Shown here: in pieces, positions 52,214 through 60,447 of the stretch | How the letters are laid out: each line of letters starts with the position of its first letter | How positions within the stretch are numbered: the stretch's first letter is position 1 | Source of the DNA: Streptomyces violaceorubidus | Lineage (GTDB): Bacteria; Actinomycetota; Actinomycetes; Streptomycetales; Streptomycetaceae | Direction: 5' to 3' | NCBI RefSeq assembly: GCF_000717995.1 | Contig: NZ_JODM01000017.1 | Location: 1 to 64,000, forward strand | DNA length: 64,000 nucleotides | The notes under the pieces: generated by a model | The model's database searches: none | The model's input: the letters and a program-made list of their open reading frames with translations, nothing else | What the model was told of the DNA's origin: nothing | Made by a program: the position numbers and the translations under genes

Positions 52214-52453
52214 ATGACGGTTCCCCTGCCGACCGACACGACGCGGTGGCGCTGCACCCTCTGCGGCAACCTCACCCGCTTCGACGTGACCCGGGCCTCG
52301 AAGGTCGTCGAGTACGTGCACCTCGATCTGGCCGGTGAGCCGACGGTGGAGGAGCGCGAGGTGCTCAGTGAGACCGTCGAGTCGGTGCGGTGTCGCTGGT
52401 GCAACGCCGTGGACCAGGTGGAACTCGTGGACAGGCCGGGTGCCGACTCCTGA
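52214..52453 (+). CDS. Small zinc-ribbon protein
   Basis: 79 residues with two Cys pairs (CTLCGN at about 15-20 and CRWCNA at about 61-66), which should bind one zinc. The middle forms a short beta/helical segment (FDVTRASKVVEYVHLDLAGE). It is a conserved Streptomyces hypothetical. ATG 52214 with a weak GGAAGAGAG-type ribosome site (near 52192). It diverges from the rhomboid gene and lies 62 bases before the NYN protein gene on the same strand, so it may be its partner in RNA metabolism. Confidence 0.8.
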   Translation: MTVPLPTDTTRWRCTLCGNLTRFDVTRASKVVEYVHLDLAGEPTVEEREVLSETVESVRCRWCNAVDQVELVDRPGADS

Positions 52454-52515
52454 GGGGAGCGGCCCCGCACGAGGCGATTCCGGTCCGGGATCGCCCTGAG
52501 ACTTTGGGGTGAGGG

Positions 52516-53859
52516 ATGGTGGAGACACACGGCGGGGGGCCGGGCGACGGCGCCGCTGAGGTGCTCGACCGCCCGCTGCCCGACGGCGTGCGCCGCCGGG
52601 TCGTGCAGATCGTGTCCGACGGTTTCGGCTCGCTCACCCTCGGCGAGCTGCCCGCGCAGCTCAGGCAGTACGCCAGGTTCGCCCCGAACCGCAGGGCCAA
52701 GTTCGCCGGCAACGCCATGGCGGCTGCCGTGGAGACCGATCCGCTCTTCCGCCAGCGCATCGGCGAGAAGTTCCGCGACGCCCAGCCCGAGCTGGCCGAC
52801 GCGCTGGAGGCCGGGGCCGCGCTCCCGGCCGCCGACCCGCTGGACGTGGCCGCGGCGGCCTACGTACTGCGCCCGCTCGGCTGGGTGAAGCTGGTCACCG
52901 CCGCCGGCGAGGAGGCGCAGCGCGCGGACGCCGAGCGCGCCGACGAGGAGAACCGCGCGGAGCTGGAGCGGCTGCACGAGGAACTGGCCCGGGCCCGGGA
53001 CCACACCAGGACCGAGACCGAGCGGCTGCGCACCGAGCTGGAGGCGGCGAAGCGGGAGGCCGAGTCGCTGCACCGCAAGCTGCGCTCCGCCCTCAGCGAC
53101 GTCAAGCGCGGCGAGGCGGCGCTGCGCAAGGTCCAGGCCGAGCTGGACACCGTACGGGCCGAGGGGCAGACCCAGCTGTCCGCCGCCGAGAGCGAGGCCC
53201 GGCGGCTCAAGGGCCGGCTGGGGGAGGCCGAGGCGGCCCTGGAGGCCACCCGCAAGGCCGCCCGCGAGGGCCGCAGCGTCGAGGACATGCGCGTACGGCT
53301 GCTCCTGGACACCCTCCTCGACGCGACCCAGGGGCTGCGGCGCGAGCTGGCGCTGCCCCCGGTGTCCGTGCGGCCCGCCGAGACCGTGGACGCGGTCGAG
53401 CCGGGCCGGATGACGCCGAAGGACATCGCCAACCGGGCCCTGTCGGAGCACGACCCGGCGATCCTCGACCAGTTGCTGGCGCTGCCCCAGGCGCACCTCG
53501 TCGTCGACGGCTACAACGTCACCAAGACCGGCTATCCGCAGATGCCGCTGGAGAAGCAGCGGCTGCGGCTGCTCGGCCAGCTCTCCCAGCTCGCCGCGCA
53601 GACCGGCGCCGAGACGACCTGCGTCTTCGACGGGGCCGAACTGGCGGCGCCGGTGCTGCTCGCGCCGCCGCGCGGGGTGCGGGTGCTGTTCTCCAAACCC
53701 GGTGTCACCGCCGACGAGCTGATCCGCCAGCTGGTGCGGGCCGAGCCGCCGGGGCGGCCGGTGATCGTCGTCTCCACCGACCGCGAGGTCGCCGACGGCG
53801 TGGCGCGCGCCGGCGCACGCCCGGTGGCGTCCGTGGTGCTCCTCAAGCGGCTTTCGTAG
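52516..53859 (+). CDS. NYN-domain nuclease with coiled coil (YacP-like)
   Basis: 447 residues. The N-terminal 120 residues are helical (TLGELPAQLRQYARFAPNRR). A long coiled coil spans about 130-270 with many Glu/Arg/Ala heptads. The C-terminal NYN/PIN-like domain (about 320-447) has the acidic motif LVVDGYNVTKTG, CVFDGAEL, VLFSKPGVTADELI and STDREVADGVARAG, matching YacP/Rae1-type ribonucleases. It probably cuts RNA on or near ribosomes. The coiled coil should make it a dimer. It starts at ATG 52516, read together with the zinc-ribbon gene. Confidence 0.85.
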   Translation: MVETHGGGPGDGAAEVLDRPLPDGVRRRVVQIVSDGFGSLTLGELPAQLRQYARFAPNRRAKFAGNAMAAAVETDPLFRQRIGEKFRDAQPELADALEAGAALPAADPLDVAAAAYVLRPLGWVKLVTAAGEEAQRADAERADEENRAELERLHEELARARDHTRTETERLRTELEAAKREAESLHRKLRSALSDVKRGEAALRKVQAELDTVRAEGQTQLSAAESEARRLKGRLGEAEAALEATRKAAREGRSVEDMRVRLLLDTLLDATQGLRRELALPPVSVRPAETVDAVEPGRMTPKDIANRALSEHDPAILDQLLALPQAHLVVDGYNVTKTGYPQMPLEKQRLRLLGQLSQLAAQTGAETTCVFDGAELAAPVLLAPPRGVRVLFSKPGVTADELIRQLVRAEPPGRPVIVVSTDREVADGVARAGARPVASVVLLKRLS

Positions 53860-54109
53860 CCTGTCCCGGCTTCCGGCCACTTCTCTTCACTTCCGTACCA
53901 ACCGTAACGTAGGCGCTCTATGCCCGAATTGACGGAAGCGTCACGCAACGTAGCGTCAAAACGGTGTCACTGCAGGTGAGTTGTGGCGAAAAACGCGGTG
54001 CGTAACCGTGATTTTTCGGCGGAGGATTTGAACTGATCACGAGTGGGTCACTAGGGTCACCCTTCGAACCCTCGAACGGGTGATCCCTCTCAAGAAGGAG
54101 CTCGTCTCC
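53860..54109. other. Upstream region of the first NlpC/P60 gene
   Basis: No gene. Several GTAACG- or GTCACG-like words (CCGTAACGTAGG near 53899, GTCACGCAACGTAGCGTC near 53940, CGTAACCGTGA near 54001) resemble the direct-repeat half sites of the response regulator MtrA, which controls many peptidoglycan hydrolase genes in actinobacteria. No c-di-AMP (ydaO) riboswitch core is recognised. Confidence 0.35.
54053..54088 (+). promoter_or_regulatory. 5' leader hairpin of the first NlpC/P60 gene
   Basis: AGGGTCACCC (54053-54062) pairs with GGGTGATCCCT (54078-54088) with one bulge. It ends 5 bases before GAAGGAG, the ribosome site, so folding could affect translation. Confidence 0.4.
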
Positions 54110-55153
54110 GTGGCGTCCCACCGTCGTCCCAAGCAGCCGAGCCGCACGCGCGTGACCGTGCTCACCACCGCTGCCGCCGCCGCCGTCGTTCTCAGCTCCC
54201 AGGCCGCCAATGCCGCCCCGAGCGAGAAGCCGGGCAAGGACGAGGTCAAGGCCAAGGTCGACAAGCTCTACGAGGAGGCCGAGCAGGCCACCGAGAAGTA
54301 CAACGGCGCCAAGGAGAAGCAGGAGAAGCTCCAGAAGGAGATCTCCACCATCCAGGACAACGTCGCCCGCGGCCAGGAGGAGCTCAACGAGCTGCGCGAC
54401 GGCCTCGGTTCGATGGCCAGCGCCCAGTACCGCTCCGGCGGGATCGACCCCTCCCTCCAGCTGTTCCTGTCCGCCGACCCGGACAACTACCTGGACAAGG
54501 CCTCCACCCTCGACCAGCTGAGCGGTCAGCAGGTCGAGGCGCTGAAGAAGATCCAGGTCAAGCAGCGCGACCTCGCCCAGCAGCGTTCCGAGGCCTCCGA
54601 GAAGCTCAAGGACCTCTCCGCCACCCGCACCGAACTGGGCAAGAAGAAGAAGGAAGTCCAGGGCAAGCTCTCCTCCGCGCAGAAGCTGCTCAACACGCTC
54701 ACCGCGCAGGAGAAGGCCGCCCTCCAGGAGGAGGAGCAGCGCGCCAACCGCACCAGCGAGCGCCAGGTCCTCTCCGGCGGCAACTCCGCCCCCGCCTCCG
54801 GCCGCGCGGGCGAGGCCTTCGCCGCCGCCCAGAGCAAGATAGGCACGCCCTACGTCTACGGCGCCACCGGCCCGTCCTCCTTCGACTGCTCGGGCCTGAC
54901 CTCCTGGGCGTACGCGCAGGCCGGCGTCGGCATCCCGCGCACCTCCCAGGCGCAGGCCAACTACGGCACCCGCATCTCCTCGGTGAGCCAGTTGCAGGTC
55001 GGCGACCTCGTCTTCTTCTTCAACGACCTGCACCACGTCGGCCTCTACGCCGGTAACAACCAGGTCCTGCACGCGCCGCGCACCGGCACGAACGTCCGCT
55101 ACGAGTCGATGAGCACCATCGGCGGCCCGTTCATGTTCGGCGTCCGGGTCTGA
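54110..55153 (+). CDS. NlpC/P60 peptidoglycan endopeptidase
   Basis: 347 residues, exported. The signal peptide ends SSQAANA-AP (about residue 36). An N-terminal coiled-coil domain of about 190 residues (EEAEQATEKYNGAKEKQEKL) is followed by a flexible Ala/Ser linker and a C40 domain with catalytic C260 (SFDCSGLTSWAYAQ) and H309 (HHVGLYAGNNQVLHAP). It cuts stem peptides of peptidoglycan like RipA-type proteins. GTG 54110 with GAAGGAG 9 bases upstream. The following gene is a paralogue with the same layout. Confidence 0.94.
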   Translation: MASHRRPKQPSRTRVTVLTTAAAAAVVLSSQAANAAPSEKPGKDEVKAKVDKLYEEAEQATEKYNGAKEKQEKLQKEISTIQDNVARGQEELNELRDGLGSMASAQYRSGGIDPSLQLFLSADPDNYLDKASTLDQLSGQQVEALKKIQVKQRDLAQQRSEASEKLKDLSATRTELGKKKKEVQGKLSSAQKLLNTLTAQEKAALQEEEQRANRTSERQVLSGGNSAPASGRAGEAFAAAQSKIGTPYVYGATGPSSFDCSGLTSWAYAQAGVGIPRTSQAQANYGTRISSVSQLQVGDLVFFFNDLHHVGLYAGNNQVLHAPRTGTNVRYESMSTIGGPFMFGVRV

Positions 55154-55368
55154 TCCCGACGTCCTCCGCGCCACCCGAAGTCACCCCCGCCGTGCCGCCC
55201 GTTCGGGCGAATCGCGTCCGGGCCCTGTGACCCCCCGCCCCGCCGGTGACCTGCGTCAGCGGCGGGGCGCCGTGTTGCGCGGCCCCCGAGGTCGTTGGCC
55301 GGTGCCCCGCCGCGGGGTTACTGTCTGCCGCGTTTCCCCGTCCGCCAGCGGAAGGAGTGCGGCTTCCC

Positions 55369-56385
55369 GTGGGGTCCCATCGCCGCCTTGCACCATCCGG
55401 GTTCGACCGCGGCTCCACCGCCGCCGTCGGCCTGCTCTCCGTGGCCGCCGCGCTCCTGGGCGCCGTACCGGCCGCGGCCGCTCCGCACGACGACCGGCGG
55501 GCGGAGGTGGACCGGCTCCACACCGAGGCGGAGCAGGCGACCGAGGCCTACAACAAGGCCGACGCGCGCACCGACGCGCTGCGCGAGGAGGTCTCGACCG
55601 CGCAGGACTCCATCGCCCGGCAGCAGCAGCGCGTCAACACCATGCGGGACGCGCTCGGTTCGCTGGCCGGGGCCCAGTACCGCTCCGGCGGCATCGACCC
55701 GTCGCTGGCGCTGCTGCTGTCCGCCGGACCGGACGACTACCTCGACCGGGCGTCCGTGCTCGACCGGATCACCACCCGCCAGGCGGGTGAGCTGAGGGAG
55801 CTCCAGCAAGCGATGCGCGACCTCGCCCAGGACCGTGCCGAGGCGGCCCGCAAGCTCACCGAGCTGGAGAAGGGCCGCAAGGCCGTCGCCGCCCACAAGA
55901 AGACCGTGGAGCGCAAGCTCGCCAAGGCCCGCGCGCTGCTCGCCGCCCTGCCCGACGACGAACGCGCCGTCTACCAGCGCGGGTCCCGCTCCGGCCGCGA
56001 GGACCTCACCGCCCTCGCCGGGGCCGCCGCTCCCGCCTCCGGCCGGGCCGCGGCCGCCTTCGCCGCCGCCCGCTCCGCCCTCGGCAAGCCCTACGTCTGG
56101 GGCGCCAACGGCCCCTCCGGCTTCGACTGCTCGGGCCTGACCCAGTGGTCCTACGCGCAGGCCGGAGTCGGCATTCCGCGCACCTCGCAGGCGCAGTCCG
56201 GCGCCGGGCGGCGGGTGTCCCTGGCCGAGGCACGGCCCGGAGACCTGGTCGCCTACCGCGACGACGCCAGCCACATCGGCATGTACGCCGGCAACGGCCA
56301 GGTGATCCACGCGCCCTACCCCGGCGCTCCGGTGCGCTACGACCCGGTCGGCATGATGCCGATCTCCTCGATCACCAGGGTGTGA
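55369..56385 (+). CDS. Second NlpC/P60 peptidoglycan endopeptidase (paralogue)
   Basis: 338 residues. Signal peptide region AAVGLLSVAAALLGAVPAAA, then a coiled coil (EAEQATEAYNKADARTDALR) and a C40 domain with C254 (FDCSGLTQWSYAQ) and H302 (SHIGMYAGNGQVIHAP). Very similar to the preceding protein along its length, so the pair arose by tandem duplication. GTG 55369 with GAAGGAG 11 bases upstream. The 215-base gap between them suggests separate promoters, though read-through cannot be excluded. Confidence 0.92.
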   Translation: MGSHRRLAPSGFDRGSTAAVGLLSVAAALLGAVPAAAAPHDDRRAEVDRLHTEAEQATEAYNKADARTDALREEVSTAQDSIARQQQRVNTMRDALGSLAGAQYRSGGIDPSLALLLSAGPDDYLDRASVLDRITTRQAGELRELQQAMRDLAQDRAEAARKLTELEKGRKAVAAHKKTVERKLAKARALLAALPDDERAVYQRGSRSGREDLTALAGAAAPASGRAAAAFAAARSALGKPYVWGANGPSGFDCSGLTQWSYAQAGVGIPRTSQAQSGAGRRVSLAEARPGDLVAYRDDASHIGMYAGNGQVIHAPYPGAPVRYDPVGMMPISSITRV

Positions 56386-56461
56386 CCCCACGGCCCCGCC
56401 GGGCCGCCGCGTCCTCCTCGCCCGGTGCCCTCCGCGGTCCCGCGCCCGTACGATCGGGAAC

Positions 56462-57655
56462 GTGGCTGGTCGAAGGCGGGTGTCGGGTTCCTCGGTGGTG
56501 GCACTGTGCCTGTTGCTCGTCGCGCTGGTGGCCTGCGGGGGCCGGACCGCGGCCGACCCCGCCCGGGCGGACGTCCAGCGGGTCCTGGACCGGCGCGCTG
56601 CGGCCGTCCTCGCCCACGACGCGGCGGCCTACGCGCGCACCGGCACCGGCACCGGCTTCGACCGCCTGAGCGCGGTCCCGCTGGCCGACTGGTCCTACCG
56701 GGTGCGGGACGTGGAGCGCGCCGGCGACACCGCCACCGCCGAGGTGGAGCTGCGCTACCGCGTCGACGGCTACGACCGGGGCCCCGTCACCGCGGGCCGC
56801 ACCGTGCGCCTGAGCCGGGACGGCAGCGGCGGGACGTGGGCCGTCGACTCCGACCGCCCCGCCAAGGGGTCCGGCCAGCAGCCCTGGGACCAGGGCGCGG
56901 TCCAGGTCGTCCGGGGCACGCACAGCCTCGTCCTCGGCGTCGGGCAGTCCACCGGGGCGCTGCGCCGCTTCGCCGGCCTGGCCGACCGGGCGGTGCCCGC
57001 CGTCTCGGACGCCTGGGACGGGGACTGGTCCCGCCGGGTGGTCGTGGTCGTCCCCCGGTCGGTGGAGGGCATGGCGGGCCTGCTCGGCTCCCCGGCCTCG
57101 TCCTACCGGGGCATCGCCGCGGTCACCACCGGGGAGACGGGCGGCCGGGAACACGCCCCCGCGGACCGGATCATCGTCAACCCCGACGCGTACGGGCTGC
57201 TCGGCGGCCTCGGCAGACAGGTCGTGCTCACCCACGAGACCACCCACGTCGCCACCCGGGCCGACACCACCTCGGCCACGCCGCTGTGGCTCTCCGAGGG
57301 CTACGCAGACTGGGTCGGCTACCGCGGCAGCGGACGCACCGCCGCCGAGGCCGCCCCCGAACTGGCCGCCGCGGTCGCCGAGGGCCGGGTGCCCGCGCGG
57401 CTGCCGACGGACGAGGACTTCGGCTTCACCGCCGAGGCGGAGGAACTGGCCCGCGCGTACGAGGGCGGCTGGCTGGCCTGCCGGATGATCGCCGAGCAGT
57501 GGGGCGAGGACCGGCTGGACGCCTTCTACCGCGCGGTGGGCGCCCACGACGAACGCGCCGGCGCGGTCGAGGCCGCACTCCACGAGGTGCTCGGCACGAC
57601 GCCGGAGGCCTTCACGGCACGCTGGCGGGAGTTCCTGCGGACACGGCTCGGGTGA
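56462..57655 (+). CDS. Gluzincin-like metallopeptidase lipoprotein
   Basis: 397 residues. Lipobox LVALVAC near residue 25. A cystatin/NTF2-like part (about 35-135) comes first. The C-terminal domain carries HETTH (258-262), followed by ATPLWLSEGYADWVGYRG, where the Glu is the third zinc ligand of a peptidase MA-like (gluzincin) fold. The whole zinc site is intact, so it should be active outside the membrane. Start GTG 56462. It converges on the GT87 gene; a 9 bp triplet repeat lies between. Confidence 0.85.
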   Translation: MAGRRRVSGSSVVALCLLLVALVACGGRTAADPARADVQRVLDRRAAAVLAHDAAAYARTGTGTGFDRLSAVPLADWSYRVRDVERAGDTATAEVELRYRVDGYDRGPVTAGRTVRLSRDGSGGTWAVDSDRPAKGSGQQPWDQGAVQVVRGTHSLVLGVGQSTGALRRFAGLADRAVPAVSDAWDGDWSRRVVVVVPRSVEGMAGLLGSPASSYRGIAAVTTGETGGREHAPADRIIVNPDAYGLLGGLGRQVVLTHETTHVATRADTTSATPLWLSEGYADWVGYRGSGRTAAEAAPELAAAVAEGRVPARLPTDEDFGFTAEAEELARAYEGGWLACRMIAEQWGEDRLDAFYRAVGAHDERAGAVEAALHEVLGTTPEAFTARWREFLRTRLG

Positions 57656-57719
57656 GGGGGGCCTCCGCGGCGGGGCCGGGGTGGGGCGCCGACCCGGTGT
57701 GCGGCCCTCGGAGCCGCGA

Positions 57720-57746
57720 GTGCCGGTGGTGCCGGTGGTGCCGGGG
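57720..57746. repeat. 9 bp tandem repeat, three units
   Basis: GTGCCGGTG, GTGCCGGTG, GTGCCGGGG lie in the 94-base gap between two convergent genes, just before the end of the GT87 gene. Confidence 0.6.
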
Positions 57747-57749
57747 GCT

Positions 57750-59015
57750 TCATGGCGCGCCGGCGGGGGTCTCCGAGGGCGCGGCTCGGCCGGGGCGGGC
57801 CGGGGCGCCGGTCGGGGCCGGGGCGGCGCGGCGCCCCGGGCCTCGCCACAGGGCGCGGGCGCCGAGGAGGGCGGCGGTCACCAGGAGGCCGTTGCGGACG
57901 AACAGGAGGGTGACGCCGAGCGGGGTGCTCGCCACGACGTCCGCGAACAGGAGCGGGAAGTCCAGCAGCGTCACCGGCGCCGCCACCAGCACCAGGGCGA
58001 CCGGCACCCGCATCCGGCTCGCCCTGAAGCACCGGCAGACCGCGCCGAGGCCCACCAGCCACACCAGGTACTGCGGGCTGATCACCCGGCTGGTCACCGT
58101 GAACATCAGCACCGCCACGAAGGCCGCGTCCGCCGCTGTGTGCGCCGCGAACCGGGGTGCCGCCGGCCGCGAGGCCCTCAGCCGCCACAGCAGCAGCCAG
58201 CCGAACGCCACCGCGCTCAGCCCCAGTGAGACCGTGCCCACCGTGTCCACGTGCGGGCCCAGGAACTCCATCGAGCCGTAGTTCAGCAGCACCCCGCCGT
58301 CCCAGCCGAAGTGCCGGGCGACGTGGAAGACCAGCGAGCCCAGCGACTCCACCTCGACGCCCCGCTCGCGCTGGAACGTCAGGAACGCGAACGCCCCCGG
58401 CATCGACACGGCGAACAGCGCGGCCAGCCCGGCCCCGCTCACCGCGGCGGCGATCCAGGGGCGCCGCCCCCGCATCCCGACGAGCACCAGCGCCGGCCAC
58501 ACCTTCAGCAGCGCCCCGAGGGCCGCCAGGGCCCCCGCCACCCGCGGATGCCGCCCGGCGGCGAGCAGCGCGGCCACCGCGACCGCCGTGACCATCACGT
58601 CGTAGCGGGCGTACACCGTCGGCCCGAGCAGCGGCACGCCCGCCACCCACACCCACGCCCCGTGCGGCGACCGGCCCGCCCCCCGGCCCGCGTGCCACAG
58701 CAGCGCGAGGACGGCGGCGTCCGTGGCACAGGCGAGGACGAAGAACGCCGTCGCGTACTCCAGGAAGGGCAGCAGGCCGGGGGAGAGGACCGCGAGGGCC
58801 GCCGCCGGCGGGTACTGCCAGGTGACGTCCTCCAGCGGAAACGTTCCGGTGCGCAGGACCTCGGACCAGTCCCGGTAGATGACCGACACGTCCGCCGTGA
58901 CGTCGGGGCCGGGGAGGACCAGCACCTTCAGCACGAACAGCAGCAGCACCAGCCGCGTGGCGCCCCAGACCGTCGCCGGCCACAGCGGTGACCGCCCCGC
59001 GTCCCTCGTCTCCAC
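57750..59015 (-). CDS. GT87-type polyprenyl-phosphate glycosyltransferase (DUF2029)
   Basis: 421 residues with about ten membrane helices (ATRLVLLLFVLKVLVLPGPD, WVWVAGVPLLGPTVYARYDVMVT, RVISPQYLVWLVGLG). The first outside loop has an acidic pair (DVSVIYRDW), the sign of GT-C folds. Such proteins are polyprenol-phosphomannose-dependent mannosyltransferases in mycobacterial phosphatidylinositol mannoside/lipomannan assembly. It lies next to a PimB-like GT4 with which it may share that pathway. I chose GTG 59015 (VETRDAGRSPLW); GGGAG upstream is close. The C-terminus is Pro/Ala/Arg-rich. Confidence 0.85.
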   Translation of the reverse strand: METRDAGRSPLWPATVWGATRLVLLLFVLKVLVLPGPDVTADVSVIYRDWSEVLRTGTFPLEDVTWQYPPAAALAVLSPGLLPFLEYATAFFVLACATDAAVLALLWHAGRGAGRSPHGAWVWVAGVPLLGPTVYARYDVMVTAVAVAALLAAGRHPRVAGALAALGALLKVWPALVLVGMRGRRPWIAAAVSGAGLAALFAVSMPGAFAFLTFQRERGVEVESLGSLVFHVARHFGWDGGVLLNYGSMEFLGPHVDTVGTVSLGLSAVAFGWLLLWRLRASRPAAPRFAAHTAADAAFVAVLMFTVTSRVISPQYLVWLVGLGAVCRCFRASRMRVPVALVLVAAPVTLLDFPLLFADVVASTPLGVTLLFVRNGLLVTAALLGARALWRGPGRRAAPAPTGAPARPGRAAPSETPAGAP

Positions 59016-59172
59016 GTGCTCCCTGCCCGTCCGCGACCGCCTCGTACCTGCCCGTCCCCGCCTGCGCCTGCTTGTCCGCCGGTGCGGCCATGATGACCCG
59101 GACCCCTGTGGGCGTGCCACAGGACGCGGCCGGGCCCCGGCACCCGCCGGCCGGTTCGGTAGGGTCGGCGGC

Positions 59173-60315
59173 GTGCGCAAGACCTTGATCGTGACGAACG
59201 ACTTCCCGCCCCGCCCGGGCGGCATCCAGGCCTTCCTGCACAACATGGCGCTACGGCTGGACCCCGAGCGGCTGGTCGTCTACGCCTCCACCTGGAAGCG
59301 CGGCCGCGAGGGCGTCGAGGCCACCGCCGCCTTCGACGCCGAGCAGCCCTTCACCGTCGTACGGGACCGCACGACGATGCTGCTGCCGACGCCGGGCGCC
59401 ACCCGGCGGGCGGTGGGCCTGCTGCGCGAGCACGGCTGCACGTCCGTGTGGTTCGGCGCGGCCGCGCCGCTCGGCCTGATGGCCCCGGCCCTGCGCAGGG
59501 CGGGCGCCGAGCGCCTCGTCGCCACCACCCACGGCCACGAGGCGGGCTGGGCCCAGCTGCCCGCCGCCCGGCAACTGCTGCGCCGGATCGGGGAGTCCAC
59601 GGACACGATCACCTACCTCGGCGAGTACACCCGCTCCCGCATCGCGGGCGCGCTCACGCCCGGGGCGGCCGCCCGCATGGTGCAACTGCCGCCCGGCGTC
59701 GACGAGAAGACCTTCCACCCGGCCAGCGGCGGCGACGAGGTCCGTGCCCGCCTCGGCCTGACCGAACGCCCCGTGGTCGTCTGCGTGTCCCGCCTCGTCC
59801 CGCGCAAGGGCCAGGACACCCTGATCCGCGCGATGCCGCGCATCCTCGCCGCCGAGCCGGACGCCGTCCTGCTGATCGTCGGCGGCGGCCCCTACGAGAA
59901 GGACCTGCGCCGCCTGGCCGTCGAGACGGGCGTCGCCGCGTCCGTCCGCTTCACCGGCGCCGTGCCCTGGTCCGAGCTGCCCGCGCACTACGGCGCCGGG
60001 GACGTGTTCGCCATGCCCTGCCGCACCCGACGGGGCGGCCTGGACGTGGAGGGCCTGGGCATCGTCTACCTGGAGGCCTCCGCGACCGGCCTGCCCGTCG
60101 TCGCCGGCGACTCGGGCGGCGCCCCCGACGCGGTCCTCGACGGCGAGACGGGCTGGGTGGTCCGGGGCGAGGACCCGAACGAGTCCGCCGACCGCGTCAC
60201 CGCCCTCCTCGCCGACCCCGGACTGCGCCGCAGGATGGGCGAGCGGGGCCGCTCCTGGGTCGAGGAGAAATGGCGCTGGGACCTCCTGGCGGAGCACCTG
60301 AAGGCGTTGCTGTGA
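59173..60315 (+). CDS. pimB: GT4 glycosyltransferase, PimB-like mannosyltransferase
   Basis: 380 residues, GT-B fold, peripheral membrane. N-terminal TLIVTNDFPPRPGGIQAFLHNMA (acceptor site), central LVVYASTWKR, and the donor site CVSRLVPRKGQDTLIRAMP and EGLGIVYLEASATGLPVVAG. In actinobacteria this family adds the second mannose to phosphatidylinositol mannoside, using GDP-mannose. Same gene order (pimB-fadD) as in M. tuberculosis. The GTG at 59173 diverges from the GT87 gene and the end converges on fadD. Confidence 0.88.
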   Translation: MRKTLIVTNDFPPRPGGIQAFLHNMALRLDPERLVVYASTWKRGREGVEATAAFDAEQPFTVVRDRTTMLLPTPGATRRAVGLLREHGCTSVWFGAAAPLGLMAPALRRAGAERLVATTHGHEAGWAQLPAARQLLRRIGESTDTITYLGEYTRSRIAGALTPGAAARMVQLPPGVDEKTFHPASGGDEVRARLGLTERPVVVCVSRLVPRKGQDTLIRAMPRILAAEPDAVLLIVGGGPYEKDLRRLAVETGVAASVRFTGAVPWSELPAHYGAGDVFAMPCRTRRGGLDVEGLGIVYLEASATGLPVVAGDSGGAPDAVLDGETGWVVRGEDPNESADRVTALLADPGLRRRMGERGRSWVEEKWRWDLLAEHLKALL

Positions 60316-60355
60316 CGCGGGGAGCCCTGTGAAGCGGGGGTGAGTGTGTGCCGCC

Positions 60356-60410
60356 CAGGGCGCGGGGAACTGCGCGACCAGCCACAGGGAACCCGCACCC
60401 GCCCACGGCG
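60356..60410 (+). repeat. Dispersed intergenic repeat, copy E
   Basis: AGGGCGCGGGGAACTGCGCG, then ACCAGCCACAGGG and ACCCGCACCCGCCCACGG. It lies between the convergent pimB-like and fadD genes. Confidence 0.7.
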
Positions 60411-60419
60411 ACCAAGAGG

Positions 60420-60442
60420 CACCCCACTGGCCACCCCACTGG
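60420..60442. repeat. 12 bp tandem repeat, two units
   Basis: CACCCCACTGG occurs at 60420-60430 and again at 60432-60442, a 12 bp unit repeated. It overlaps no gene; fadD ends at 60448. Confidence 0.6.
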
Positions 60443-60447
60443 GCGCC

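Noticed and set aside
53860..54109. c-di-AMP (ydaO) riboswitch before the NlpC/P60 gene
   Set aside because: I looked because such switches precede some Streptomyces wall hydrolase genes, but the conserved core words are absent; only a simple hairpin is seen.
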